Shown: positions 1-11,382 of the stretch, piece by piece | Layout: each line of letters opens with the position of its first letter | Numbering within the stretch: position 1 is the first letter of the stretch | NCBI GenBank assembly: GCA_905221605.1 | Contig: CAJNDS010002302.1 | Location: forward strand, 950,022-1,014,021 | Reading direction: 5' to 3' | DNA length: 64,000 bases | From: Symbiodinium natans | Lineage: Eukaryota; Sar; Dinophyceae; Suessiales; Symbiodiniaceae | Made by a program: the position numbers and the translations under genes | The notes under the pieces: model-generated | The model's input: the letters and a program-made list of their open reading frames with translations, nothing else | What the model was told of the DNA's origin: nothing | Databases searched by the model: none

Positions 1-339
1 TTTCAGAAGGTTAGAAGTACTTTAGGTCACTTTTCGGGGGCCCCAGGCCCTGTTCAGGCTGAACCAAACTAAGATGTATGTGTAGCTAGAATCCACTTAC
101 AAGGGGTTATGATCGGGTGAGGTACACTTGTCAATGGGTTCAGAAGTACCATGAACCTCCAAGTAAGCCCTAAACAGAAAGGCAGCCCTCCGGCGCAGAC
201 CCCCTCCAAACCCAAGACCCAAGCCGTGTAGGGTTTAGGGATTAGGTTTGGGTTGTTGTGGGACCCTAAGTGAACGCTCCCAGGATACTTCCCCTTCACC
301 CTTGTTTTGGAACCAGGGCGGGGGCCAGTGTAAGGCCCC

Positions 340-417
340 TAAACCCTAAACCCTAAACCCTAAACCCTAAACCCTAAACCCTAAACCCTAAACCCTAAAC
401 CCTAAACCCTAAACCCT
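340..417 (-). repeat. CCCTAAA (C) array
   Basis: About 11 uninterrupted telomere-type heptamers reading CCCTAAA on the plus strand, directly left of a coding-like island. Degenerate G arrays follow at 541-690 and 771-815. Confidence 0.97.
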
Positions 418-422
418 CTAGG

Positions 423-524
423 GTCGTAGCTCGGTTGCCGCCTCGGCAAAGCCAGCGCCAATGGACTTTCACCTTGCCGCTTGGGGCAAATGGAAAACAT
501 TTCGTGAGCCCCGTCGGGCCTGGC
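423..524 (+). CDS. Candidate exon between C and G arrays
   Basis: Flanked by a C array (340-417) and a G array (541-690). The frame reads VVARLPPRQSQRQWTFTLPL then GANGKHFVSPVGPG and closes at TAA 525. A similar WTFSL string occurs at 24.49 kb. Neither exon limit is certain and no family is recognised. Confidence 0.38.
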
Positions 525-904
525 TAAGGCTAGGGCTTTCGGGTTTAGGGTTTAGGGTTCAGGGTTTAGGGTTAGGGCTTTCGGGTGTAGGGCTTCAGGG
601 TTAGGGTTTTAGGGTCTTAGGCTTTCAGGGCTTTAGTTTTTTAGGGTTTAGGGTTTAGGGTCTAGGGTTTAGGGTTCAGACGTTAGGGTGTCCTAAACCC
701 TAGGAGAACTTTGCATGCCCCTTCTATATCCGAAAAGACACCCTATAGGTCCATACATCGGGACCATGGGGTTTAGGGTTTAGGGTTTAGGGTTTAGGGT
801 TTAGGGTTTAGGGTTGACAAAATCCTTGCATCTTGGGGGTTTTCAGTATGAGGGTTGATGCCCAAACCCTTAAGCCGCAAACCCTGAACCCTAAACCAAG
901 CCCG

Positions 905-961
905 GAGGTTCATTCTGCAGAGCTCCAGGTTTCGAGTTTGGAGCTCCGCGCCAACAGCATT
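905..961 (+). CDS. Candidate exon EVHSAELQVSSLELRANSI
   Basis: Short island after a degenerate C array and immediately before a G array (961-1022). Coding composition is good (alternating hydrophobics, no Pro/Gly bias). Family not recognised. Confidence 0.33.
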
Positions 962-1760
962 CTAGGGTTTAGGGTTTAGGGTTCAGGGTTTAGGGTTTAG
1001 GGTTGAGGGTTTAGGGTTTAGGGATGAGGCTCAAAACCCTACCCCTAGAAACCCCTAAGTCCCCTCGATGTGAGCCTCCCCTCCCCGAACCCTCTAAGCC
1101 CTGAGGACGAAGCCCTGCACCCTGATGTATAAGGCCTGGGGGTTTTAGGGTTTAGGGTTTAGGGTTTAGGGTTTAGGGTTTAGGGACACTAAACTGATAA
1201 CATGGACTCAGCCCACCCAACGCCTGCCAGGTCTGTTGATGTCCCGGCATTTTGCTTCCCTGGAACTTGTGTAAAGAACCGTGGGAAGGCCTGGCAAAGC
1301 CAACGCCGGTGCTGCAGCATTTGGCCTATTTAGGGTTCAGGGTTTAGGGTTTAGACACTGCCCCCCGAACCCTAAACCCTAAACCTAAATCCCTAAGCCC
1401 TAAAATTCTCGGCCCTGTACCGAAGGAGGCTTGCCGGGCGGGCATAGCGCTCGCGGGATGTCTGCGTTTTATTGGATGAATTCGTGCGACCGTCATGCAT
1501 AGATCAGGTTTTATTTCCCAGCCCATTTTCAGGTGTCGGTCCGACATGGCAGAGAAACCGATGGCACACCTGAACATGGCTTTTATATCGGGAGGGCTGC
1601 CTTAACTGAGAGAAGAGCTTTGGAATTGTCATGCAAGAAGGTGTGTTTTGTTTTGGTGCAGGGTTTCCGAACCCCACAGCAGCACTGTCCTTGACCTTCA
1701 ACCCTTAGCCTCAAGAAACACCAAAAAGGCCCATGGGATGTTCAGGGTTTCTTGATTTGG

Positions 1761-1866
1761 TTTGAGTCCAGGGAGCGAAAGCAAGCTCAGGCTCGAAGCC
1801 ATGACATGGAGGTTGAGATTAGTTTCGACTGCATCGTCATTTGCGAGGTGCAGCGAAACCCGAAGC
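1761..1866 (+). CDS. Candidate exon / short ORF end
   Basis: The frame reads FESRERKQAQARSHDMEVEI then SFDCIVICEVQRNPKP and stops within the following array-like sequence. The charged-then-hydrophobic pattern looks genuinely coding. Exon limits and function are unknown. Confidence 0.38.
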
Positions 1867-2083
1867 CCTAAGCCCGAAACCCGAAAGCCTGAATGCCAAG
1901 CCACGCCAACCTCGTCTTCTCGAGGCTTCAGCTCTGACTGTTGGGGCCTAAGTTGAGGGTATAGGGTTTAGGATTTAGGATCTACTTCTTCACTGCCCAA
2001 TGCGGGCTGTGAGGAGAACCGTCCTGTCCTTGAGTTCGGGGTTAACTGGTCGGGGTTTCGGGTTTGCAGGGTTTTTGGTTGTG

Positions 2084-2183
2084 ATTTTCTCCTTACACTA
2101 AGAGTCCTTAATGGGGATTATGGTACCCTCTACTACCATCCCTATTAAGGACTGTTAGTGTAAGGGGGAGGGGGAACATCCCA
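2084..2183. mobile_element. Fold-back element FB1, copy at 2.1 kb
   Basis: Inverted arms CTTACACTAAGAGTCCTTAA / TTAAGGACTGTTAGTGTAAG around a short loop with GGGATTA...TAATCCC-like sequence, ending GGGGGAACATCCCAAG. No coding capacity; a MITE-like hairpin. Related copies occur at 5.8, 19.3, 26.4, 29.7, 29.9, 30.2, 54.8 and 62.2 kb. Confidence 0.88.
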
Positions 2184-2417
2184 AGTTGTTTTGGGATAAA
2201 GGCTTGGCACAAGGCGCTTCCTTTCGGGGGCAGCCCCCTGCACAACTCTCAGTCCACCCTGCCAGACCGTTGCCATTCAAGCACCAGCCACTTAGTCATG
2301 GGTTCCCCTACTAACCCGCGCCTAGGTCCCAGGTTCCGCCCCAATAGTTAAGGCTGCCTAAACCCTAAACCCTAAACCCTAAACCCTAAACCCTAAACCC
2401 TAAACCCCATGATCTAG

Positions 2418-2565
2418 GCTGCTGCAAGAGTCTCAGAGATTTACAAGCCGGGGAGAAAGGCTCCCTGGCAGAGCTTTGGGGGCCGAGGGGGCCTGGAGGG
2501 TTCTCGGCCGGCAGGCATCGGTTGTCTGAGATCTCATAAGGCTGCGAGCACCGGAGGCATCCTGT
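2418..2565 (+). CDS. Candidate exon between C and G arrays
   Basis: C array 2357-2408 on the left, G array 2565-2612 on the right. It reads AAARVSEIYKPGRKAPWQSF followed by a Gly/Arg-rich stretch. Open over about 148 bp, longer than most islands. No family recognised. Confidence 0.38.
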
Positions 2566-3049
2566 TTAGGGTTTAGGGTTTAGGGTTTAGGGTTTAGGGT
2601 TTAGGGTTTAGGGGTTCAGGGTACTTGTACAATCTCATGGTCCCTTAATGTGGCGTCTTACCTCCGGAAAGGGTTCCGAAGTAATGGGCCCTTGGTTTGT
2701 GTAGGGTATCTAAAGTTTAGGGTTTAGGGTTTAGGGTTTAGGGTTTAGGGTTTAGGGTTTAGGGTTTAGGTTATGTAATGGTTTCCAAATGAAGGGCCCA
2801 TACTAGCCGAAGATGCAGTGCTTGTGAAAGGGTGTGTAGGGCCAAAAGACATTTGGAGGGTGCAGGGGTCCGCTTGTCGTTGTGTATGCACTGGGGCTTA
2901 AGTTTGAGTTTAGTTTTGTCGGTTGAGGGCGGTTAGGGCCGCAAGTCAAATGCAAAGCATTCAAGACTTTAATTTAAGGTTGAGGGGTTGTCGTTCCCTA
3001 AACCCTAAACCCTAAACACTCTCTATCCTATGTATATTTAATGGCTAAT

Positions 3050-4308
3050 GGCTTCCCGGTTTTTCCACTAAAAATTCCCGGTTTTCCACCAAAAAATCCC
3101 GGTTTTCCAATAAAAATTACCGGTTTTCCACTAAAAATTCCCGGTTTTCCACTAAAAATTCCCGGTTTTCCACAAATCCCGGTTTTCCACCAAAAATTGC
3201 AGGTTTTCCACTAAAAAATCCCGGTTTTTCCACTAAAAATTACCGGTTTTTCCACCAAAAATTCCCGGTTTTTCCACGAAAAAATCCAGGTTTTCCACTA
3301 AAAACTACCGGTTTTCCACTAAAAATTACAGGTTTTCCACCAAAAATTCTTGGTTTTCCACTAAAAATTCCCGGTTTTCCACTAAAAATTCCCGGTTTTC
3401 CACAATCCCGGTTTTCCACCACAAATTCACGGTTTTCCAGTCTAAGTTCCCGGTTTTTCCACTAAAACTTGCCGGTTTTTCCACCAAAAACTCCCGGTTT
3501 TTCCACTAAAAACTACCGGTTTTTCCACTAAAAACTCCCGGTTTTCCACTAAAAATTCCCGGTTTTCCACTAAAACTTGCCGGTTTTTCCACCAAAAAAT
3601 CCCGGTTTTCCACTAAAAATTACAGGTTTTTCCACTAAAACTTCCAGGCTTTTCCACCAAAAATTCCCGGTTTTTCAACTAAAAACTACCGGTTTTCCAC
3701 TAAAAAATCCCGGTTTTCCACTAAAAAATCCCGGTTTTCCACCAAAAATTCCCGGCTTTCCACTAAAAAATCACGGTTTTCCACTAAAAACTACCGGTTT
3801 ACCACGAAAAATTACCGGTTTTCCACAATCCCGGTTTTCCACCAAAAATTCACGGTTTTCCAATCTAAATTCCAGGTTTTTCACTAAAACTTGCCGGTTT
3901 TTCCACCAAAAATTCCAGGTTTTTCCACTAAAAATTCCCGGTTTTTCCACTAAAAATTACCTGTTTTCCACTAAAAATTCCCGGTTTTCCACTAAAACTT
4001 GCCGGTTTTCCCACCAAAAAATCCCGGTTTTTCCACTAAAACTTCCCGGTTTTTCCACCAAAATTTACCGGTTTTCCACTAAAAATTCACGGTTTTTCCA
4101 CTAAAACTTGCCAGTTTTTACACCAAAAATTCCCGGTTTTTCCACTAAAAATTCCCGGTTTTTCCACTAAAAAACCCGGTTTTCCCCCAAAAACTCCCGG
4201 TTTTCCACTAAAAATTCCCGGTTTTTCCACTAAAAATTACCGGTTTTTCCACTAAAAATTACCGGTTTTCCACCGAAATTTTCCGGTTTTCCACCAAAAT
4301 TTGCCGGT
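3050..4308 (+). repeat. Minisatellite, about 20-22 bp unit with CCGGTTTTCCAC core
   Basis: More than 50 imperfect tandem units of the form CCGGTTTTCCACTAAAAATT, with variants (CCA/CTA before AAAA, extra T or A, TTGCC instead of TTCCC). It is AT-richer than its surroundings, and ORFs of Phe/Lys/Pro type on both strands here are translation of the repeat. Flanked by a short C array and the 30-bp repeat. Confidence 0.95.
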
Positions 4309-4311
4309 TGC

Positions 4312-4585
4312 TCGGGGGGCCTACTCTGGGCTGGCTTTAGGGTTTAGGGCCTACTCTGGGCAGGCTTTAGGGTTTAGGGCCTACTCGGTACTGGCTTTAG
4401 GGTTTAGGGCCTACTCTGGGCTGGCTTAGGGTTTAGGGCCTAGTCTGGGCTAGCTTCTGGGCTAGCTTTAGGGTTTAGGGCCTACTCTGGGCTGGCTTTA
4501 ATTTAGGGTTTAGGGCCTACGCGGGGCTGGTTTTATTGAGGTTAGGCCCTGCTCTGGGCTGCCTTTTGGGTGTAGGGCCCACCCT
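4312..4585 (+). repeat. About 30-bp tandem repeat containing TTTAGGG
   Basis: About eight to nine units built from GGCCTACTCTGGGCTGG followed by CTTTAGGGTTTAGG. Each unit carries one or two telomeric heptamers, showing a heptamer captured into a longer tandem unit. The last units are degenerate. Confidence 0.88.
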
Positions 4586-4776
4586 GGGCGGCAGCCGACT
4601 GAACCAAAAATTTTAAGATTAAAACATAAAGTAAAATAATTTCATAATGTTATGGGATCCGATGGGTGGGTGGGTCGATATTCGATACCGGAGTAAGGAG
4701 CTCTACTAGTGAAACGCTTGGACTTGAGATGCTGAACCCTAAACCCTAAACCCTAAACCCTAAACCCTATTCCACT

Positions 4777-4899
4777 CAGTCCAGGGTTTTCATGCCACCG
4801 TCCGCATCTGACAGTCCACAGTCCCGACTGTCAGTTGTTTCTAAGTTCCTGAACCAACGAAGCAGCTTCACCTTGCCAGCTTGCATGCTCATGTGCCCT
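4777..4899 (+). CDS. Candidate exon between two C arrays
   Basis: Reads QSRVFMPPSASDSPQSRLSV then VSKFLNQRSSFTLPACMLM. It lies between C arrays at 4733-4770 and 4900-4985. Ser-rich; no domain visible. Confidence 0.33.
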
Positions 4900-5018
4900 A
4901 AGCCCTAAACCCTAAACTCTAAACCCTAGACCCTAAACCCTAAACCCTAAACTCTAAACCCTAAACCCTAAACTCCTAACCCCAAACCTTGGGCCCCTAC
5001 CCCGGCCACTCCTTCACA

Positions 5019-5134
5019 ATGAGCTGGGCGCCGCCACTTTGTTCACGAGCGGGTCGAGAAGAGATGCCTCCGGATGCAGTAGTAGTGGAGCGCGGAAGCT
5101 TTGCACCTCTTTCCCAGCCGATGGATGCCCCTTG
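5019..5134 (+). CDS. Candidate exon with ATG, C/G array flanks
   Basis: From an ATG at 5019 the frame reads MSWAPPLCSRAGREEMPPDA then VVVERGSFAPLSQPMDAPW and runs into a G array at 5136. C array on the left. It could be internal, with the ATG not used as a start. No family recognised. Confidence 0.38.
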
Positions 5135-5554
5135 GTTTAGGGTTCAGGGTTTAGGGTTTAGGGTGTAGGGTTTCGGGTTTGGGGTTTAGGGTTTAGGGTT
5201 GTCAGTTTAGGGCGTAGGGCTTAGCGTTAGCGGCCTTCGGGCAGCACGTGGTTGCAGGGAAAATCCTCGTAGGCTGCGGGTGCATGCAGTACGGATGTTT
5301 GAACCCCCTTGAAGCCTAAACTTAGGGACTGGGCAGGTATACTGTAACCTTTTTGGTTACAACCAGAATCCTTGCATATAAACGGTCAGCCTTTTTTTGG
5401 GCTATGGTACTGAGCCCGTAGGCTAAACGCTCAACCCCGAAACCCCAAACAACGCGCAGCCACCTTTAGCTTGGACTCTTGGCTGGCTGCATAGGTGCCC
5501 ATGTAAACCCTACACCCTCAACCCTAAAACGCCGAACCCCCCTTGTTGAAATAT

Positions 5555-5655
5555 TTTTAGTAGGGAATGAGGGAGTTCGGGGCCCTATATATGCCCGTTT
5601 AGGGAGTGGGTATATAGGGCCCCTAGTTCCCCCCTTCCCTACTACGAACTAGGGG
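5555..5655. mobile_element. Fold-back element FB3, copy at 5.6 kb
   Basis: Left arm TAGTAGGGAATGAGGGAGTT with GGGGCCCTATATATGCCC; right arm GGGTATATAGGGCCCCTAG and CCCTACTACGAACTAGGGGG. Other copies at 21.1, 25.3 and 40.3 kb share GGAATGAGG...TATAT...CCCTAC. Confidence 0.82.
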
Positions 5656-5715
5656 GAATCAGAGTTGTGGCCATAAGGTCATTTTACATGCCCATTTTGG
5701 AAGATCTAAGTCTTG

Positions 5716-5800
5716 GGTTGCAATCCGAACTCCTATAGAGCAGTCAGCACGGGCCACATCTTCAGCCAATTATGTCGAGACTGTTTCCGGGCTTCGGGTT
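5716..5800 (+). CDS. Candidate exon directly before a fold-back element
   Basis: Reads SWVAIRTPIEQSARATSSAN then YVETVSGLR and continues into the left arm of a fold-back at 5799. Coding-like by eye only. Confidence 0.28.
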
Positions 5801-5899
5801 GGGATCTTCCCCCTTACACTAAGAGTCCTTAGTAGGGATTCTCGTATCCCCTATCATAAGCCCTAGTAAGGACTCTTAGTACAAGGTGGAACATTTCAA
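5799..5899. mobile_element. Fold-back element FB1, copy at 5.8 kb
   Basis: TTGGGATCTTCCCCCTTACA at the left and a mirror right arm GACTCTTAGTACAAGG...AACATTTCAAG. The loop reads TCGTATCCCCTATCATAAG. Confidence 0.86.
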
Positions 5900-6757
5900 G
5901 TTTCGGGTCCTAAACCAAAACCAAACAACCTCAAAATGCATTATTGCAACCGACTATGTCAACGAATACCAAGGAACCCTTGGGATTCAGAGTCAGAGTC
6001 CAGTGCCATTGGGTGCGGAGCTGTCAAACCCCTTTGCCCCCTCAGAGCCCCATGATCGAAGTTTTTCTTTATCATTCGAAACATGTTTTGGCGCATGAAA
6101 ATCTCGTGAGAATCATAGTATACTACAGTGTAGTATGTTTTAAAGACAGTATAGTAAAGCATTGGTTTGTGCGTTTGAGGGATATCAGAGCACGTTGAAG
6201 GTAAAATTTCAAGACATTTTCGCACATAACATGTAGGCCTTGCCCAGGGGCGAACCGGCTCGGGTAGAGGAATCTGGCCTGTTTCAAGGAGAGGTGCGCG
6301 GGCATGTGGCTGACGGAATCTTCCCAAACTGAGCTTAATATGCAGGATTTAGGGCTGTCAAATAAGCCTAAACCATAACCCCAAACCTCAACCCTCAACC
6401 CTAAACAGACTCCTAGACCTAATTATGCAGTTTTAGGAACTACTTTCTGTGTTCGTGGTCTTTCATCTGCCGTTCCCAGAAGCGTAGCTTTAAGGCCACA
6501 AATAAGCTGGAGAACCTGAGGCCCCAACGCCCCGAACCGCCAAATGAACCCCGAACGCATTTCCACGACCAGCTTGCCAGTGCTCGCACGTACCATGATT
6601 CGTGAACCTGAGTGTTTTACAGGTTTAGGGTTTAGGGTTTAGGGTTTAGGGTTTAGGGTTTAGGGTATGTACAGGATTGCGGCCTACCTTCGCAGAAACA
6701 GAACTAACCATCACAACCCTTGAAAGTGTATTAACGATTGGAGCCAAAGCCCTGCAC

Positions 6758-6906
6758 TACTTTGGAGGTTCATGGTACTTAGTAACCCGATTATCACCGT
6801 ACTTCTAGCCCATGTATGACCCGACTAGGGTACTTAGGGGGGCTTAGAAGTGGGTTATCACCACACTCATAGTTGGTTACTATGTACCCTGAACCTCCAA
6901 GTAGCA
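6758..6906. mobile_element. Fold-back element FB2, copy at 6.8 kb
   Basis: Begins ACTTTGGAGGTTCATGGTAC and ends GTACCCTGAACCTCCAAGTA; both arms contain AACCC(A/G)ATTAT/TGGGTTATCAC complements. Its landmark is the 12-bp CTTGGAGGTTCA end. Copies or fragments also at 0.1, 21.6, 25.8, 38.5, 39.35, 51.5, 56.5, 57.5, 59.35 and 60.5 kb. Confidence 0.87.
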
Positions 6907-7560
6907 TTCCTTGGCAAGCTACGGATGGGGTCTCAGTTGCCTTTCCGCGCCATTCTGCTCCCGCCCCTTCTCGCCCAGAAAGGGGCTGCTGCTCCGCGTC
7001 AGTCGCGACTCGGCCCCCTGGGAACAGGGCCCTGTGATTTGCAAGTACCGCGAGGGCCTTCTCACTGAGACCTATAGGCCGTAAAGCCCTTTTTTCCCGC
7101 ACAAGAGGAACCGTCACCACCCTCTATTTGTAGGTTCATGGTTAGTTAAACTAGTAGTGCTATGAGCACCACAGATTTGGTTACCAGCAAGGTACACGTG
7201 ATTTTTGTTATCCTGCCTAAATCCCCAGTCATCTCTATCCGCGACTCTCGAAAACCAAAGACGATTTCAGGGTTGAGAGCTTGCACCTGTCAACCGCAAA
7301 GCCTGAAGCCTCAACCCAGAACCAGCCCTAGTAGTAATTCTTAGCCCAATCATAGCTGCACTTATAACCAAAGTGTAGGGAGGAGGGTACGTATCACAGC
7401 GAATAGAGCCTGCGACTTCCTCGCGGTACATCTGCAGCATCACGAGGTGACCAACCTCCCCTTAAGAAGGAAACAGTGTCAGGTGGGTACACCTAAACCC
7501 TAAACTCTCAACCCTAAACCCTAAAGTCTAAAGTCTAACCCTAAACCCGAAACCCAAAGC
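6907..7560. other. Unassigned region, 6.9-7.56 kb
   Basis: Contains open frames on both strands (plus ATG 6850 and 7162; minus ATG at 7120) with neither clearly better. No array until short C-type sequence at 7494-7550. I see no recognisable gene. Confidence 0.4.
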
Positions 7561-7580
7561 CCTAAACCCATTCACTGCTA

Positions 7581-7856
<276 letters not shown>

Positions 7857-7861
7857 CCACC

Positions 7862-8960
7862 TAGATGCGCAAGTGTAGTAGGCACCCTGCACCCTACACC
7901 CTTAACCCTCAACCCCAAACCCAATCTGGGGTCTAGGTAGGGTTGGGGTTTGGTATTTTGAATGCCAACTGGATGTTAAGCTCTGCAAGCCTATCCTGAA
8001 CCCCAATCCCGTAACGCCAAAAGTACACCTACCTTTCAAACGCGCTAATCCCTGAACCGCAAAATCCAACCCTAAACTGTGCCCCAATCACGCGTAATTC
8101 GTAAGTCCGATACAACCGCACTTCCTTAGATGGCTTTGGTTCCCACCTGACAGCGCCCATCATGACAGCCGCGTCCCCGCCCTTTCTGTGAGGATCCTAC
8201 CGCTGAGACGAAGCAACTCAACACTCAAGGGTCTTAGGGTTGTAGGGCTTTAGGGTCTTGGGCTTCGTGGTGTTAGGATATTGTGTTTCGCCGTACTGTA
8301 AGACCTCGCATGATCACAGGCCAACAACAGAAGCAGCTGATCCCTAAACCCTGAACCCTAACCCTAAACCCTAAAGTCCTTCCGGGACCTCCACCCGATT
8401 CCCTGCATTCGGAGGTAAAGAGCGTAGGGGTGAAGGTTCCCATCTAAGCCCCTTTTGAAAAATATGAGATAACTGCGCAAGAGGGCTTAGGGTTTCGGGT
8501 TTAGGGTCTCGGTTGTAGGGCGGAATTTCACTTTCCGGGTCCTCACCTGCTGTGCAGAGAAAGACGGGGTCCGGGTTCACGGCCTTTGTGATTTGAAGTA
8601 TGTTGATGCTGGCTGCAGGTGAGGTGAAGCCTCATTCTCATTTTTCGTTGGTCTGTTCTCCTGTCAACCCTGAGCCCTCTTGAGCAAAAGCGTGTGCTCT
8701 TCTTCTTGGCTTACTGGGGGGGGGGGGGATCCCTAGTCCCGAGTTTCGGGTGTAGGGGTTTATGGCTTAGGGTCCTAAGCTCTTTGTATAGATTCATCCC
8801 TAAACCCTTTTTACAGCGAGTTATCTGGCCAATACAGTAGACTATGCAGGGCCTGTTTTGTATCCTGTGAGAGCTCGAAGCCTTAATCCCCCCTAGGCCC
8901 TAAGCCCCTGAATCCTAAACACTAAACCCCAAACCCTAAACCCTAAACCCCAAACCGCAA
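7862..8960. other. Unassigned region with degenerate telomeric sequence
   Basis: Scattered CCCTAA-like and TTTAGGG-like heptamers, one poly-G tract at 8707-8719, and short open islands (for example around 8160-8230 and 8595-8622, the latter ending GCTGCAG|GTGAGG like a canonical donor). Nothing is identifiable. Confidence 0.4.
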
Positions 8961-9207
8961 ACCCTAAACCCCAAACCCCAAACCCTTAAACTTAAACCCT
9001 AAACCTTGTAAACCCTAACACCCATCAACCCTAAGCCTAAGCCTCACCCTAAACCCTTAAATCCCCTAAACTCCAAACCCCGGGCCCATGTTTTCAGGCT
9101 CCAGGGCTGTGGAGTTTCAGGGTGTTCGGGTGTGAGGGTGCCGGAATTTGGGGGTCTAGCGCTCTAGGTTCTTTCTGGGGTTCAGGGTCTGAAGTGCAGT
9201 TGACCCC

Positions 9208-9341
9208 TAAACCCTAAACCCTAAACCCTAAACCCTAAACCCTAAACCCTAAACCCTAAACCCTAAACCCTAAACCCTAAACCCTAAACCTAAACCCTAC
9301 ACCCTACACCCTACACCCTAACCCTAAACCCTAAACCACAC
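9208..9341 (-). repeat. C array, with variants
   Basis: About 13 CCCTAAA units followed by CCCTACA variants and a few more CCCTAAA. It directly precedes the coding-like island at 9348. Confidence 0.95.
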
Positions 9342-9347
9342 CACACA

Positions 9348-9404
9348 AGCAGCTGGCGGAGGGCCTTGGTATGGGCGGCGCGCCGCCGACGGCTAGTACA
9401 TAAG
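9348..9404 (+). CDS. Candidate exon KQLAEGLGMGGAPPTAS
   Basis: Follows a roughly 130 bp C array (9208-9341) and precedes a G array from 9478. The frame closes at TAA just after PPTAST. Short and unassigned. Confidence 0.32.
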
Positions 9405-9700
9405 CCCGGCGGCGTCTGCCTGTCTGTTGGGCCTCCTCAGGGTCCTAGGGTCCTATACTCCCCCCCGGGCTTGCTTAGAGTTTAGGGTTTAGGGTCTAGG
9501 GTACAGGGTTTAGGGTTTAGGGTTTACGGCAAGGGTTTATGGTGTAGGTTTTTTTAGGGTTTAGGGTTCAGGGTTCAGGGTTTAGGGTTTGGGGTTATCT
9601 TGGCCTTTTTAACAAAGATGAGAAGGTGGGGAGGGGGGTGGAAGAGATATCCCATCAAGTCCCGTAAAGGGCGATAAACGGGGGGAGGTATATGGTATAG

Positions 9701-9795
9701 GACCGGATGATCAGCGTGCATGAGCGTCGGAAAGCCGGCGGCTGCATTTCATGGGACGCCAGGAGTGAGCCTGAAGCTTTTCTTGCTTTGGCCTT
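9701..9795 (+). CDS. Candidate exon, G array on the right
   Basis: Reads DRMISVHERRKAGGCISWDA then RSEPEAFLALALG before a G array at 9798. Balanced amino-acid use. No family recognised. Confidence 0.36.
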
Positions 9796-9841
9796 AGGTT
9801 TTAGGGTTTAGGGTTTAGGGTTTAGTGTTGAGGGCTTAAGT

Positions 9842-9972
9842 TCCCTGGGCGGTTATTGTGTTGGTTCAAACTGCAGAACCTTCGGATTTTGCAAGGCTTT
9901 GGCTTTTTGAGCCGAGGGTGGCTGCCTTGATATGGCGAGTTGCAGAAGCTGCAGCCAGAAGCAGCAGGATAG
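9842..9972 (+). CDS. Candidate exon PWAVIVLVQTAEPSDFARLW...
   Basis: About 44 codons open between G arrays: PWAVIVLVQTAEPSDFARLW then LFEPRVAALIWRVAEAAARS. The amphipathic Ala/Arg-rich second half looks helical. Two other frames contain stops. Function unknown. Confidence 0.42.
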
Positions 9973-10384
9973 GGTTCAGGGTTTAGGGTTTAGGGTTTAG
10001 GGCTTAGGGTTTAGGGTTTAGGGTTTAGGGTTTAGGGTTTAGGGTTTAGGGTTTAGGGTTTAGGGTCTTAACAGAAAGAAAGGCCCATGTTAGAACCGAA
10101 CTGACCGACCCGGGGCCATGCTTCTCGGTATGATCCTTGCAGCGTTTAGGGTTTAGGGCTTGGGCTTAGGACTTCGGGCTTGGGTTTTTGGGGTTTAGGG
10201 TTCAGGGTTTGGGGTTTTAGGGTTTAGGGTTCAGGGCTTGGGGTTTAGGGTTTAGGGCTCAGGGTTTGGGATTTCGGGTTTAGGGCTTGGTTTAGAAGTT
10301 GCTGGGTTGAGGGTTTGTAGGCTCTGGGGGCCTTGGTCTCGGGACATTTCTCAGGACTTTGGGCCTTCGTCATCCACAGCTCGT

Positions 10385-10500
10385 GATAACTAGGACCCAG
10401 TCTAGGCCCTTATTCCTTTTTTAGATTTAGGTTTCCTCAGAAGCCCTTTGTAATCCAAAAAGGTCGCCTTTTCATTCCTAGGTTACTCTTGGGTCTTGAC
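10385..10500. mobile_element. Fold-back element FB4, copy at 10.4 kb
   Basis: Left CTAGGACCCAGTCTAGGCCC, right CCTAGGTTACTCTTGGGTCT; the middle has complementary TTTCCTCAGAAGCCC and CAAAAAGGTCGCC. Related copies at 42.35, 46.4, 52.8, 58.86, 62.67 kb and weaker ones at 49.2 and 63.0 kb. Confidence 0.86.
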
Positions 10501-10715
10501 AAACGTTGGGCGCCATTCCTGCCCGCTACCCAGAGCCACGCAGCTGGGTGGCACAATCTTGTTTGTTCTGAGGGGCCACGCACCAGCCTGCCTCCATGCG
10601 AGCGCGCGACGAACCATTTAACAGGAGAGACCTCTCCTGAGGTTCGCAACGCCCTTGTACAGCCCGGACAGTTGGATTTGCCCTCGCCTTTTCAGAACAT
10701 CTTTTGGAGATCTTC

Positions 10716-10856
10716 GTGACTTGTCTAGAGGTCCAGCAGGTTTTTTGGCCAGCCTCTGTGATCTGTGGCGAAGGGCCTGCCTGCTGCGAAGATCTCGGGG
10801 CGCTTGCCAGGGTCGGCTGCTTCACCGCATAGCCCGGTGCGGCACCAGGGTGTGGG
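10716..10856 (+). CDS. Candidate exon, Arg/Leu-rich
   Basis: Part of an open frame from 10655 reading DLSRGPAGFLASLCDLWRRA then CLLRRSRGACQGRLLHRIAR, running into a G array at 10857. A second frame (VICGEGPACCEDLGALARVG) is also open, so the frame is not settled. Confidence 0.33.
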
Positions 10857-11382
10857 GTTTAGGGTTTCTAGGGTTTAGGGTTTAGGGTTTAGGGTTTAGG
10901 GTTTAGGGTTTAGGGTTCTAGAGGTGTACAACATGGGTCCTCGCGTTCGGGAGGTATGTAACATGGGCCTTCGGGTTCTAGAGGAAGAAAGGGCTCCAAC
11001 ATCCCAGGGCCCCCGCAACACCCTAAGACCCCAACCCTGAAGCTCAAGGGGCCCTTGTAGCTGCTGGTGCCCTAAGATACAGAGGCTAGGTCCCATCAGG
11101 GTTTAGGGTGCAGGGTTTAGGGTTTAGAGTTTCGGGTTTCTTTTGCAACCCTAAACCCTAAGCCCTAAGCCCTAAACCCTAAACCCTGCAACCTACACCC
11201 AAGAGCCAAGCAGGCCCAACTAAGCCAACGAGCATTAAACCCCGAACGCCTGAACATGGCAAAGTCGCCCCAGCTTCCTGAGAGACCATGAGTCCAGGAA
11301 TCCTTAGGGTTTAGGGTTTAGGGTTTCGGGTTTAGGGTAAAGCCCTCTGATTTCCTAGAAAGCCTAACCCCCTACTAAGCCC

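Noticed and set aside
3240-4104. Phe/Lys/Pro repeat ORFs of 60 and 175 codons
   Set aside because: They are produced by the 20-22 bp minisatellite, whose frame drifts with unit length; there is no independent coding evidence.
3050-4585. CRISPR-like direct repeats
   Set aside because: Units are contiguous or have degenerate, non-unique spacers, and there are no cas genes; the context is eukaryotic.
5959-6398. Minus-strand ORFs of 122 and 91 codons and overlapping plus ORFs from 5886 and 5944
   Set aside because: Four overlapping frames are open on two strands with no recognisable motif, array-defined boundary or phase partner; none could be preferred.
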